From contig NZ_AYOZ01000012.1 in assembly GCF_000508165.1 (NCBI RefSeq), forward strand, positions 1 through 64,000: DNA of 64,000 nucleotides. Direction: 5' to 3'. Position 1 is the stretch's first letter, and each line of letters opens with the position of its first letter. The position numbers and the translations under genes were made by a program. This stretch comes from Marinomonas profundimaris. Its GTDB lineage: Bacteria; Pseudomonadota; Gammaproteobacteria; Pseudomonadales; Marinomonadaceae. This document shows, one piece after another, positions 16,166 through 24,882 of this stretch. Under the pieces are notes generated by a model. That model was not told where the DNA came from. It worked only from the letters and a program-made list of their open reading frames with translations, and did not search any database.

Positions 16166-18328
16166 TTACAAGCCATTGGCTTTCAGCCCGATACGCTTGC
16201 GCTGCACATCCACTTCCAATACCGTCACATTCACCACTTGGCCGACTCGCACAAAATCTCGTGGATCTTTCACAAATCGATTGGCGAGTTGTGAAATATG
16301 AATCAATCCGTCTTGATGCACACCAAGATCAACAAACGCGCCAAACGCCGCCACATTCGTCACAACCCCTTCTAACGTCATGCCTTCTTGCAGGTCTTCC
16401 AGTTTTTGAACGCCCTGATCAAACGCCGCATAACGAAATTCTGGACGAGGGTCTCGACCCGGTTTGGCCAACTCATTTAAGATGTCGGTGTAGGTGAAGT
16501 CCCCTGCTTGAGCAAACGTCGGAGCCAACTGTTTTAGCTGTTGTAACGCCGCCGTATTGTTCATTAACGCACTCGCCTTTAGAGTTAAATGCGCGGCCAT
16601 TTGCTGCACCAATGGATAAGACTCTGGGTGCACCCCAGACTGATCCAAGGCCTCTTTGCCGTTTCGGATTCTTAAAAAACCCGCGCATTGCTCAAAACAT
16701 TTATCGCCAATACCTTTGATTTTTAACAGCTCAGAACGCGACTCTATCCGGCCTTTTTTCTGTCGATAGTCAACAATGTTTTGTGCCAGGCGCGTGGTCA
16801 AACCGGACACATAAGACAGCAAGGAAACCGACGCGAGGTTAATGTCCACACCCACACGGTTCACACAGTCTTCCACAACATTAGCAAGGGATTTGGACAG
16901 CTGAGACACTTTCACATCGTGCTGATATTGCCCGACACCAATCGCTTGAGGATCGATTTTTACCAGTTCAGCGAGCGGATCCTGAAAACGTCGTGCAATC
17001 GACACCGCACCACGAATAGTGACATCCAAATCAGGAAATTCTTGAATGGCGATAGGAGAAGCAGAATACACCGACGCGCCAGCCTCACTGACAACCGCAG
17101 CATGGCAATCTAGGTTTGAGTCGCTGATCAGCGACTTGACGAGCGCTTCTGTTTCCCGTGATGCGGTACCATTGCCAATGGCAACCCAAGCAACACCATG
17201 CTGATGAATCAACTTAGACAATATCCCAGTGGCTTCTTGCACGCGGTTTTGAGGTCCATGCGGGTAAATCACACCATGATCCAATACGCTGCCCTGCTCA
17301 TCGATTACCGCAAGCTTAACCCCATTACGAAAACCAGGGTCAACACCTAATACTCGATGTGCTCCTGCAGGTGCCGCCATTAACAGGTCGTTAAGATTGT
17401 CCGCAAAAACTTGAATCGCACCGTCTTCCGCTCGTTCTTTTAGTTGAGCTAAAACGTCTGTTTCAAGTTTAGGAAGCAGTTTATTTTCCCACGCAATATT
17501 TAAATATCGACGCTGTAACGATGTTATTCGCTGAGAATCTGATGCAGAAAAATCCAGTATTTGATTAAGATGAGTAAAAACCAATGCGTCTGGATAATTT
17601 TTTTCATGTTTCAGCGAAACACTTAGCTTTAATATAGATTCTTTTTTCCCTCTAAAAAGAGCAAGTAAACGATGAGGCGGTACTTTATTAATGGCTTCTT
17701 GATACTCAAAATAGTCGCGAAACTTTTCACCTTCCTCTTTTTTCCCTCGCAAAACTCGACTATTCAGCATTCCGTGTTTAAGCAGTTCAAGACGCCCTTG
17801 CTTTAGAACCTCACTGTCATTTGAAATCGCTTCATTTAGTATTTCTGTCGCGCCTGCTAAAGCCAGTTCAGCAGACATGACAATATTATGCTGCTGACAC
17901 CATGCGTTAATAGCAGACAAGCTATCGGAGCGCTGGCCTGACCAAATCTGTGCCGCTAACGGCTGGAGGCCTTGCTCTTTTGCTTCATCCGCTTTGGTCT
18001 TTCGTGCTTTTTTAAAAGGAGAATAGAGATCTTCGAGTTCATTTTTAGAAATCGCATTATTGATTTTCTTTCTTATTTGATCAGAAACACTTGAATCACC
18101 CGCCAATAAAGAAAGAATGCTTTCTTTGCGTTTTTTTAATTCAACCAAATACTGCCAGCGGTCATAAAAAGAGCGCAAATCTATGTCACTCATACCGCCG
18201 GTATTTTCTTTTCTATATCGAGCAATGAAGGGCACTGTGGCCCCCTCTTCGAACAATTGAATAATATTATGACTGTATTTTTTTAATATAGAAAATTCTA
18301 GACTTAAGTTATCGGAGATAGAATTCAT
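16166..18328 (-). CDS. tex: Tex family RNA-binding transcription accessory protein
   Basis: A 720-aa Tex/YhgF homologue, slightly shorter than the usual 770 or so. The domain order is the N-terminal helical Tex region (FIARYRKENTGGMSDIDLR near 33-52 is typical), a YqgF/RNase H-like domain starting near 320 (RVLGVDPGFRNGVKLAVID), helix-hairpin-helix repeats (SELLKIKGIGDKCFEQCAGFLRI in parts), and a C-terminal S1 domain (MTLEGVVTNVAAFGAFVDLG). The protein stops soon after the S1 domain, where many homologues carry a basic tail. The first 200 codons are more AT-rich than the rest. It has its own transcript. Confidence 0.93.
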   Translation of the reverse strand: MNSISDNLSLEFSILKKYSHNIIQLFEEGATVPFIARYRKENTGGMSDIDLRSFYDRWQYLVELKKRKESILSLLAGDSSVSDQIRKKINNAISKNELEDLYSPFKKARKTKADEAKEQGLQPLAAQIWSGQRSDSLSAINAWCQQHNIVMSAELALAGATEILNEAISNDSEVLKQGRLELLKHGMLNSRVLRGKKEEGEKFRDYFEYQEAINKVPPHRLLALFRGKKESILKLSVSLKHEKNYPDALVFTHLNQILDFSASDSQRITSLQRRYLNIAWENKLLPKLETDVLAQLKERAEDGAIQVFADNLNDLLMAAPAGAHRVLGVDPGFRNGVKLAVIDEQGSVLDHGVIYPHGPQNRVQEATGILSKLIHQHGVAWVAIGNGTASRETEALVKSLISDSNLDCHAAVVSEAGASVYSASPIAIQEFPDLDVTIRGAVSIARRFQDPLAELVKIDPQAIGVGQYQHDVKVSQLSKSLANVVEDCVNRVGVDINLASVSLLSYVSGLTTRLAQNIVDYRQKKGRIESRSELLKIKGIGDKCFEQCAGFLRIRNGKEALDQSGVHPESYPLVQQMAAHLTLKASALMNNTAALQQLKQLAPTFAQAGDFTYTDILNELAKPGRDPRPEFRYAAFDQGVQKLEDLQEGMTLEGVVTNVAAFGAFVDLGVHQDGLIHISQLANRFVKDPRDFVRVGQVVNVTVLEVDVQRKRIGLKANGL

Positions 18329-18687
18329 TTATTACCCTATTATTTACACTTTTCTAACGGTTTAAACACATCATTTTATTAGCATGTTTGGGCGTTTTTT
18401 ATTAAAATCCTCGCACAAACTTGAAATTGTATAAAATCACACCTAATGTTGTGGTAGTAATTCAATGTTTTAAAGGTACAAATTAATATTGAATTCGCAA
18501 CACGAGATAAAACAGGGTTGTCTTATTGAGACTATTTTCCCAACCAGACATGACAATGTTTTATTTTTTCCATTCTTGGATGTTTCGAATCTTTTAATTT
18601 TAACACCACTGAGTGTAAAGGATGGATCTCTTTTTCAGTGCTGGACCGCATTTAACCAGTTCTTAACAGACAAAATAGGGGACACCA
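18329..18687. other. AT-rich intergenic region upstream of the H-NS-like gene
   Basis: A 359-base divergent region between tex and the H-NS-family gene. It is strongly AT-rich, with a TATAAAAT stretch near 18429. A short open frame from 18489 overlaps the next gene start and has no recognisable product. It probably contains both promoters and a long leader for the H-NS-like gene. Confidence 0.5.
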
Positions 18688-19086
18688 ATGAGTTTATTAC
18701 TAGAATTAGCAGGCAATAAAGCAAAAGCACGTGCAGCCGCAAAAGAATTGAGCGTAGCGCAGCTAGAAAACCTAATTGCAGGCTTCAACAATGCACTAGA
18801 AAAAGCAAAAGAAGAAGCGGCAGCATATGACGCAGAACGAGCGCTTAAATCAGCTCGTGCGGAAGAAATTGCTAACCTAATCGCTAAAAGCGGCCTAACA
18901 ATGGAAGAAGTGGCGCTACTAACCACACCTAAAGCTGGCGCAACAAAAGGCAAAACCGTTGAACCTAAATACCGCCTAACGGTTGAAGGTGAAACTCATG
19001 AGTGGACTGGCCGTGGCCGTACACCAAAAGTATTCCAAGCGTATTTTGATGCTGGCAACAGCCGTGATAGCGTAGAAATCAAATAA
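18688..19086 (+). CDS. H-NS-family nucleoid protein
   Basis: A 132-aa protein with an N-terminal helical, charged oligomerisation region (about residues 1-65, rich in Ala, Glu and Lys) and a C-terminal H-NS DNA-binding domain (about 90-132). The hallmark is KYRLTVEGETHEWTGRGRTP, with WTGRGRTP as the AT-minor-groove loop. The linker GATKGKTVEPK is basic. H-NS proteins silence AT-rich and foreign DNA. A ribosome site AGGGGA precedes the ATG. It has a long AT-rich upstream region and a strong terminator, so it is a single gene. Confidence 0.88.
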   Translation: MSLLLELAGNKAKARAAAKELSVAQLENLIAGFNNALEKAKEEAAAYDAERALKSARAEEIANLIAKSGLTMEEVALLTTPKAGATKGKTVEPKYRLTVEGETHEWTGRGRTPKVFQAYFDAGNSRDSVEIK

Positions 19087-19111
19087 TTTGATTTCTGGTA
19101 TTACAGATAAT

Positions 19112-19139
19112 AAAAAAGCGACTCATGAGTCGCTTTTTT
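19112..19139. terminator. Terminator shared by H-NS-like gene and trmB
   Basis: AAAAAAGCGACTCATGAGTC then GCTTTTTT: a stem centred on ACTCATGAGT with A- and T-runs on the two sides, placed between converging genes. Confidence 0.88.
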
Positions 19140-19169
19140 ATTGTCTAAGCATTACCGAAACGTCTGACC

Positions 19170-19898
19170 TTAATCGGCGTGCTTGGTATAAATCAAATCC
19201 CAGACACCATGACCCAAACGCTCACCGCGCTGCTCAAATTTGGTCAATGGACGCCATTCTGGTCGAGGGTGATACGTTCCTTTCCCTGCGGCATTTTGGT
19301 AGCCATCTTGAACTTCCATCACTTCCATCATGTGCTCTGCATAAGGCTGCCAATCCGTTGCCATATGAAAGTAGCCATCTGCTTTTAAAACATTCGCAAC
19401 TTGTTGAGCAAATATAGGCTGAACAATGCGACGTTTATTGTGCTTTTTCTTATGCCAAGGATCAGGGAAGAATAATTGGAATGCACTCGCGGTGTTCTGC
19501 GGCAAGCAATTAGCCATAACTTCAATGGCATCATCACAATAGACTCGAAGATTAGTAACACCTTCCTCTTTCGCTAGCATCATCAACTTCGCTACGCCAG
19601 GCGGATGCACTTCAATACCGATAAAATCTTTCTCTGGTGCATTTTTTGCCATTTCAACAAGCGACGCGCCCATGCCGAAACCCACTTCAAGCACCACATC
19701 GGATTCACGACCAAATACGGTAGCGTAATCAATTCGGCCATCCGCAAGATCCAAACCATAAATGGCCCAGTTCGCATCGTAGTTTTTTTGCTGGCCTTCC
19801 GTCATTCTGCCACCACGTACAACAAAACTACGGATGGTACGTTTCTTAATCGGCTCTTGTGTTTCTAAGTTTTGCTCTGACATGTTTTGCTCTGACAT
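19170..19898 (-). CDS. trmB: TrmB, tRNA (guanine-N7-)-methyltransferase
   Basis: A 242-aa SAM-dependent enzyme that makes m7G46 in tRNA. Motifs are [16 protein letters not shown] (SAM site, about residues 67-82), [10 protein letters not shown], and the TrmB signature [17 protein letters not shown] (about 148-164). The N-terminus begins [10 protein letters not shown], a perfect 15-base duplication that includes the start codon, so two starts (19898 and 19883) are possible. It converges with the H-NS-like gene. Confidence 0.95.
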   Translation of the reverse strand: MSEQNMSEQNLETQEPIKKRTIRSFVVRGGRMTEGQQKNYDANWAIYGLDLADGRIDYATVFGRESDVVLEVGFGMGASLVEMAKNAPEKDFIGIEVHPPGVAKLMMLAKEEGVTNLRVYCDDAIEVMANCLPQNTASAFQLFFPDPWHKKKHNKRRIVQPIFAQQVANVLKADGYFHMATDWQPYAEHMMEVMEVQDGYQNAAGKGTYHPRPEWRPLTKFEQRGERLGHGVWDLIYTKHAD

Positions 19899-20045
19899 GG
19901 TTCCGTATCGCTTAAGAGTGTTCTATTTTGATGAGACGACACCGACTGTCATCTAGCCTTAATCGACTCACCATTAATTTGGCTCGCAATACTACCCGAT
20001 AAACCCGATTATGTCCTGCTTTGTCGGCTGGCACTACGACGCATT

Positions 20046-20480
20046 TCATTCACTTTTTTTCATTTTATTGCCTGCGGATCGCCAAAGTTGCATTGCAAAC
20101 AAGCACCAAGCAAGCAAATAACACAGGCCGCCGAGCGGGGTAATCGCGCCTAAAAAGGCGTAGCCCGTTAAAGCCATGACATACAAGCTGCCCGCAAAAA
20201 TCACGTTTCCAAGGAAGAGCAAGACTAAAAGACGTTGACTAGAAGATAGGAAATTAGAGAGCGAAATAACCAAAAGACCCGCAAGTGCATGATACATAAG
20301 ATATTGACTCGCGGTATGCCACCAGCCAAGCGCTTTAGCGTCCAATAAAGAGTTCAAGGCATGGGCGCCAAACGCTCCAGCCGCTACAGACAATCCAGCT
20401 TGAGTGGCAAAAATAGCCGCCCACTTAGATAAGCCCTTTGTGGAAGACTGCGCCAAGCCGCGATTTTCTTGATTAGACAT
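20046..20480 (-). CDS. DUF423 family inner-membrane protein
   Basis: A 144-aa protein with four predicted membrane helices and the DUF423 (YgdD-like) signature GAFGAHALNSLLDAKALGWWHTASQY (in parts, near residues 36-60), followed by YLMYHALAGLL. Function is not known in this family. It starts three bases after the upstream WD40 lipoprotein gene stops, so it is co-transcribed with it. Confidence 0.85.
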   Translation of the reverse strand: MSNQENRGLAQSSTKGLSKWAAIFATQAGLSVAAGAFGAHALNSLLDAKALGWWHTASQYLMYHALAGLLVISLSNFLSSSQRLLVLLFLGNVIFAGSLYVMALTGYAFLGAITPLGGLCYLLAWCLFAMQLWRSAGNKMKKSE

Positions 20481-20483
20481 GCA

Positions 20484-21461
20484 TTATTCCAGAACGTTTA
20501 AATAACCATTACTGCCAATGGCGTAATAACGCTTGCCCGCACCAAATGCCAACGCGAGAACGGTAGCAGGACGACTTTTGGGCGCATAAAGGCTCCACTC
20601 TTTTTGAACAACGCCTGTACTCACCTGAATAAGTGAGACTTTACTGCTCACTTCACCGATCAGAATGGAGCGATCGTCTTTTGAAAAAACGGCTTGGCTA
20701 ATCGAAATGTTGCGATATTTCAATGCGCCAGTATCAATATTCGTTAGCACTTTACCTGTTCGAGTAGACCAAATTTTGGCATTGCCCAATTGAGCCGCAC
20801 CAAAGGCGTATTTACCATCGGAAGACAATGCGACGCTGCCAATCCGATTGCTCAACGCCCATTGGAATTTTCTCTCGCCCGTTTGCATGTCCCAAAGAAT
20901 CACGTTGGATGCGTCATCACCTGTAATGCCCAGTAAACCATCTGGCGTGATATCGACTTCTCGAACCGTTGCGCCTGTTTGCAGGGTTTGCTTAATACCG
21001 CCTCGTTTCACATCGAAAAAACGTGCGGTTTGATCGTTTAAGCCAACCAAGGCGTAATCGCCATTTTGCGTTAACTTTACCGATTGGACATCGCCAGGCG
21101 TTGTCCAAAATCCATCGGATTTACCTGTTGTTGTGTTCCACAACACCAACGAGCGCGAACCACCTGTTGCCGCATATTGACCACTGGGATCAATATCCAC
21201 ACCAATCAAGGAAGTATAATCCCCTTTCACATGATTCCAGTTATAACGGCGCTCATTAACCGCGTTCACCCAATAACTGCCACCATGTTGGATAGATCCC
21301 ACTAAAGAAGACGAGCCATCGTCGCTCAACACCGCAGAATATAGACCTTGCTCGGCGTACTTTGCCGTTCGAACGGGTGCTTCGCCAGAACAAGCTAATA
21401 AGGCGATAGAGCATAAAATAACACTGCCCAGCTCAAGCGCTTTTTTCACTGTGCGCTTCAT
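20484..21461 (-). CDS. WD40-repeat lipoprotein
   Basis: A 325-aa exported protein with a lipoprotein signal (hydrophobic core then LLACSG; Cys near residue 24) and degenerate WD40-type beta-propeller repeats through the rest (for example LVLWNTTTGK, VILWDMQTGE, AKIWSTRTGK). The ATG at 21461 is chosen for its GAGGAA ribosome site; it overlaps the end of algQ by 29 bases, which suggests coupling. No enzymatic motif is seen. It may be a scaffold at the inner face of the envelope. Function unknown. Confidence 0.82.
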   Translation of the reverse strand: MKRTVKKALELGSVILCSIALLACSGEAPVRTAKYAEQGLYSAVLSDDGSSSLVGSIQHGGSYWVNAVNERRYNWNHVKGDYTSLIGVDIDPSGQYAATGGSRSLVLWNTTTGKSDGFWTTPGDVQSVKLTQNGDYALVGLNDQTARFFDVKRGGIKQTLQTGATVREVDITPDGLLGITGDDASNVILWDMQTGERKFQWALSNRIGSVALSSDGKYAFGAAQLGNAKIWSTRTGKVLTNIDTGALKYRNISISQAVFSKDDRSILIGEVSSKVSLIQVSTGVVQKEWSLYAPKSRPATVLALAFGAGKRYYAIGSNGYLNVLE

Positions 21462-21903
21462 GCAATTCCTCAATCAATTTGTCTTCATGCTGAAACCGCT
21501 CAGCCATCACCAACATCAAAGCCTGCAAAGAAAAAGGCAACGCTTCCAGTTGAGCATTACAATGTTCTTTCGTATCGTATTTATCATTAAACTCGATCGC
21601 GACTTCTGTTGAACTGTCAATAAGCGGTAACAATTCACGCAACAGCACAACCGCACCGTCATCATGAAATTCCTTTGCTTCTAATGCGAGCTGCTCGTAA
21701 ACCGTAAAATGGCCAGCAGAAACATAATCCATCAACATTTCACACACGTTTAAAATTTTCGGCGTGTCTGTCGGTGTGAACTCACCGCGTTCGCGTAAAT
21801 AGACTGACAACTCAATAAGTTGACGACGCTGCTCTAACCAACGATCAATAATGTCGTGCACGCCACCCCATCGCTCTTGGGCTGTTTTACAACCTTCTAA
21901 CAT
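21433..21903 (-). CDS. algQ: Rsd/AlgQ family anti-sigma-70 regulator
   Basis: A 156-aa all-helical protein. The start MLEGCKTAQERWGGVHDIIDRWLEQRRQL is close to what I remember of Pseudomonas AlgQ. Rsd/AlgQ binds the housekeeping sigma factor and shifts RNA polymerase use in stationary phase. It lies downstream of dsbB on the same strand, the same neighbourhood as in Pseudomonas, and overlaps the next gene. Confidence 0.9.
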   Translation of the reverse strand: MLEGCKTAQERWGGVHDIIDRWLEQRRQLIELSVYLRERGEFTPTDTPKILNVCEMLMDYVSAGHFTVYEQLALEAKEFHDDGAVVLLRELLPLIDSSTEVAIEFNDKYDTKEHCNAQLEALPFSLQALMLVMAERFQHEDKLIEELHEAHSEKSA

Positions 21904-22012
21904 ATGCAGACTCCATCAGACGTTCATTATTGTAAATAGTCATTCGTTTCAAGCATATTCCGATACGTTACCCCCTGCAAGGCAATCGCTTGAGGGGATT
22001 TGTAACCTTTTA

Positions 22013-22519
22013 TTAGAAAAATGTTTTTTTGTTCGCACGTAATGCAATGACGAGATTCACAATGGCCATGCCCACAAACGCCACCAAGGTCCAGCCTGGA
22101 ATACTAATACCCAAGAAGGTCCAAACGACATCGCCACACTCACCCGTCCCCATTATCATGGCTTCCATAATTTCCTGCCAAGGGAACACCTCAAACATGT
22201 AGCTAAGTCCTGGTAAACACGCAGGCAATTCATCCATTGGTAGACTTTGTAGATACAAATGACGAATCGCCAAGGCTGCGCCAATTAAAGACAAAACAAC
22301 CACCAACCATGAACAGACTTTTCGAGCGCCTTGGTTGGACGTTAAGAAAGACGCCAACGACACCACACCCACACAGAAAAAGACAACGCGCTGCAACATA
22401 CATAGAGGACAAGGCTCTAGCGCCATTTGATATTCCATGTAAAACGCGACAGCCAAGAGAGCAAACGCTACCAATGCCACCAAACCATGAAAACGACGAG
22501 CAGATAAAAACGCGAACAT
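22013..22519 (-). CDS. dsbB: DsbB, disulfide bond formation membrane protein
   Basis: A 168-aa protein with four membrane helices that reoxidises DsbA and passes electrons to quinone. The first periplasmic loop carries EPCPLC (Cys37 and Cys40), and the second loop carries the other Cys pair (in LPACLPGL and GTGECGDV). The start at 22519 (MFAFLSARRF) is chosen over an upstream ATG because AAGGGA lies before it and the length fits the family. Its partner dsbA is at 33466 in this window. Confidence 0.93.
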   Translation of the reverse strand: MFAFLSARRFHGLVALVAFALLAVAFYMEYQMALEPCPLCMLQRVVFFCVGVVSLASFLTSNQGARKVCSWLVVVLSLIGAALAIRHLYLQSLPMDELPACLPGLSYMFEVFPWQEIMEAMIMGTGECGDVVWTFLGISIPGWTLVAFVGMAIVNLVIALRANKKTFF

Positions 22520-22672
22520 AAATGAAGATCCCTTAACTGACCAAATAGACATTTTTAATCGAATAATAAAACGTGAGACAGTAGGAAAATAGGAAAGTGC
22601 AAAATACCTACTGACAGAAAGCTTTAATGCCAGTTAGTATACTGTCAATTGGAATGAATACGAGAGCCGAAC

Positions 22673-23095
22673 ATGTCATTGATGATGTCACTATGCAATA
22701 AGCCACGCGTCTTAGCGCTTCTTTTACTATGCAGCGCAATGAGCAGCCTGAGTTATGCGGAAGAAGAAGGTGTGCCGACGCCAGCGTATGTTGAATTAAA
22801 ACCCAACTTTGTCGTCAACCACATCGGAGATGATGCTCGACTAAAATACATCAAGACCAGCATTAGCATTCGCACAGACACGACAAAAACCGAACTGATT
22901 GAAGCCAACATGCCATTAGTCAGAGACGCCATTGTCATGTTTCTTAGTTCGCGTACAACAGAACAAGTTACCGGCGCCATCGCACGAGAAAAAACCCGTG
23001 AAGAAGCCGCCCTTGCCGTAAACAACGCACTAGAAGAAGAAACGGGCATCACCCCAGTTAAAGACATTTTATTTGCCAGCTTCGTGACTCAATAA
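22673..23095 (+). CDS. FliL-like protein, exported
   Basis: A 140-aa protein with an N-terminal hydrophobic segment (about residues 13-29, ending LSYA before EEE) and a FliL domain (YVELKPNFVVN through ALEEETGITPVKDILFASFVTQ). FliL supports flagellar motor stators, but here the gene is alone, not in a flagellar operon, and the N-terminal part looks more like a cleavable signal than a lasting anchor. It may be a stator-associated or envelope paralogue. It is divergent from dsbB. Confidence 0.8.
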   Translation: MSLMMSLCNKPRVLALLLLCSAMSSLSYAEEEGVPTPAYVELKPNFVVNHIGDDARLKYIKTSISIRTDTTKTELIEANMPLVRDAIVMFLSSRTTEQVTGAIAREKTREEAALAVNNALEEETGITPVKDILFASFVTQ

Positions 23096-23122
23096 AAGGC
23101 GCACTTAAGTGAACTAAACAAC

Positions 23123-23177
23123 AAAAAAGCGTCGCTTGTTGCTGTGTAATATAACACCAACAAGCGACGCTTTTTTT
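23123..23177. terminator. Terminator shared by the FliL-like gene and yggX
   Basis: AAAAAAGCGTCGCTTGTTG (23123-23141) and its exact complement (23158-23176) form a 19-bp stem with a 16-base loop. The T-run suits both converging genes. Confidence 0.88.
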
Positions 23178-23201
23178 ACATCACATTCGTACTAGAACGC
23201 G

Positions 23202-23486
23202 TTATAACTCAGTAATATCATCTGGACTAACATAGCCAGACAGTTTGTCGGTCACTTCGTTATTAAAGAATTTCTCCATCTGCTCCATGACATATTTACG
23301 CGACTCTGGCTGCATCAAGTTCAGCTGCTTTTCATTAATCATCATCGTTTGCAGCAATTGCCACTCTTGCCACGCTTGCTTAGAGACATTTTGTAAAATC
23401 TCTTGGCCTTTCGCGCCTGGTAATGGAGCGCGGTCCAGCGCCTCCATGTCCTTTTGAAACTTCTTACAAAAAACAGTATTCGCCAT
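23202..23486 (-). CDS. yggX: YggX, Fe(II)-trafficking / oxidative damage protection protein
   Basis: A 94-aa YggX protein starting [21 protein letters not shown] with the conserved Cys7, then [10 protein letters not shown] and SKQAWQEWQ. YggX protects iron-sulfur clusters from oxidation. In E. coli and Pseudomonas it directly follows mutY; here chrA and a palindromic repeat lie between. The start at 23486 is preferred to one three codons earlier because it gives the canonical N-terminus. Confidence 0.95.
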   Translation of the reverse strand: MANTVFCKKFQKDMEALDRAPLPGAKGQEILQNVSKQAWQEWQLLQTMMINEKQLNLMQPESRKYVMEQMEKFFNNEVTDKLSGYVSPDDITEL

Positions 23487-23574
23487 AAAGATCACTCGCC
23501 ATCATAAAGTATGAGATAAATAATGGCGCTCACACAGCAAAATTCAAGGCTTCATGTGAATAAGTCAAGATAGT

Positions 23575-23660
23575 AACCCCTCCCTAACCCTCCCCTTGAA
23601 GAAAGGGGAGGGAACATTACGAAGCTCCTCCCCTGTTAAGGGGGAGGTTGGGAGGGGGTC
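23575..23660. repeat. C-rich palindromic intergenic repeat
   Basis: Two nested hairpins are seen: CCCTCCCCTT with AAGGGGAGGG (23588-23612), and CCTCCCCT with AGGGGGAGG (23627-23647). An outer imperfect pair runs AACCCCTCCCTAACC with GGTTGGGAGGGGGT. The composition is unlike the surroundings. This type of repeat is common in bacterial genomes and is probably dispersed. It lies seven bases beyond the chrA stop. Confidence 0.8.
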
Positions 23661-23667
23661 AAAACCA

Positions 23668-24849
23668 CTACAAATAACTTCGAGCGAGTCCAAGCAGGAC
23701 AAATGCACTAATCAAAAGAAAGATGGGGGGGTGTTTGTACTTCAACCAAACAAATCCGACGCCAACAAAAAGAATATCCCAGCCATTCACAACACTTGAT
23801 GTGCCAATAGGATGATACAAGGCTGCCACCAATATACCGACCACTGCCGCATTCACACAGCTCACAGCCGAACGAAAGCGTGCATGATGAGACAATGTCT
23901 GCCACACAGATTGAGCGCTCAGCATCAACAACAAACCCGACAAGAACACAGCCATGGTCGCGACCGCTGCCCACAGCCAAGGATTTTCACCTTCTGGTGT
24001 CGCCGATGCACCAAGGAAACTGGCCATCGTAAACATAGGTCCAGGCACCGCTTGGGCCGCCGCATACCCTAGCAGTAAATTGACATCGGAAACACGGTCA
24101 GAAACAAACGCAGACAACATTGGAAGCACAACATGCCCACCGCCAAACACCAAGGCACCTGCCTGATAGAAGTCTGCAAACAAACCACTTAAGCCAGTAT
24201 TGAACACAAAACCGATCAGAAAGAGGACGACCACCAAGACGAACCAACCACCAGCCAATCGAACGGTAGGCAAAGGTTCACTTGCGTCCGAATGTGCAGA
24301 TCGAGTAAACACACCGAAGCAAGCCGCCCCCAATAAAACCAACAAACTCGCAAGACCGAATGGAGACAACACAATAAACGCCGCACTGCACACAGCAATG
24401 GCCGCCGTTGCCTTCGTTTGGCAAAAAGAACGCCACATGCTGACACAGGCGTCCGCCACCACAACCACTGCCAACAGTTTTAAAGCATGGACGATGCCAT
24501 CGAAAAAGACACTACCTTGCCAGTGCTCACCAAATTGAGCCAATAACACCATGACAACAAACGACGGCAAGGTAAAACCAATAAACGCCGCCAAACCACC
24601 CAAATAACCGGCACGATGGAACCCCAAAGCAAAGCCAACCTGACTCGACCCTGGACCCGGTACAATCTGGCTCAGCGCGACCCATTGTGCATATTGGGCG
24701 TCGCTGGCCCATTTTTTTCGCTGGATGAAGGTTTGATTAAAATACCCAAGATGCGCCGCTGGCCCACCAAAACTGGTCAAACCAAGCAATAAAAACGACG
24801 TAAATACGTCTAACAAACGTTGTAAATAGCGCGGTGGTTGGTTCGTCAT
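23668..24849 (-). CDS. chrA: ChrA, long-chain chromate transporter family protein
   Basis: A 393-aa membrane protein with two homologous CHR halves, about ten helices. Each half begins with a typical segment: GLTSFGGPAAHLGYFNQTF (about residues 21-40) with SQIVPGPGSSQVGF, and GALVFGGGHVVLPML with AAQAVPGPMFTMASF in the second. ChrA exports chromate by proton exchange, although many members have no tested substrate. It lies between mutY and yggX, genes that are usually neighbours, and next to a C-rich repeat, which suggests a later insertion. The start is the ATG at 24849. Confidence 0.9.
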   Translation of the reverse strand: MTNQPPRYLQRLLDVFTSFLLLGLTSFGGPAAHLGYFNQTFIQRKKWASDAQYAQWVALSQIVPGPGSSQVGFALGFHRAGYLGGLAAFIGFTLPSFVVMVLLAQFGEHWQGSVFFDGIVHALKLLAVVVVADACVSMWRSFCQTKATAAIAVCSAAFIVLSPFGLASLLVLLGAACFGVFTRSAHSDASEPLPTVRLAGGWFVLVVVLFLIGFVFNTGLSGLFADFYQAGALVFGGGHVVLPMLSAFVSDRVSDVNLLLGYAAAQAVPGPMFTMASFLGASATPEGENPWLWAAVATMAVFLSGLLLMLSAQSVWQTLSHHARFRSAVSCVNAAVVGILVAALYHPIGTSSVVNGWDILFVGVGFVWLKYKHPPIFLLISAFVLLGLARSYL

Positions 24850-24882
24850 GATCACTTCCGATGAAGGTTATCTGTTCGTTTT

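Noticed and set aside
18489-18719. Short frame before the H-NS-like gene
   Set aside because: It overlaps the H-NS-like start in another frame, begins with TTG without ribosome site and resembles no family.
24200-24538. 112-residue frame antisense to chrA
   Set aside because: Shadow frame; the low-complexity Thr/Lys-rich translation is typical of antisense reading of membrane proteins.
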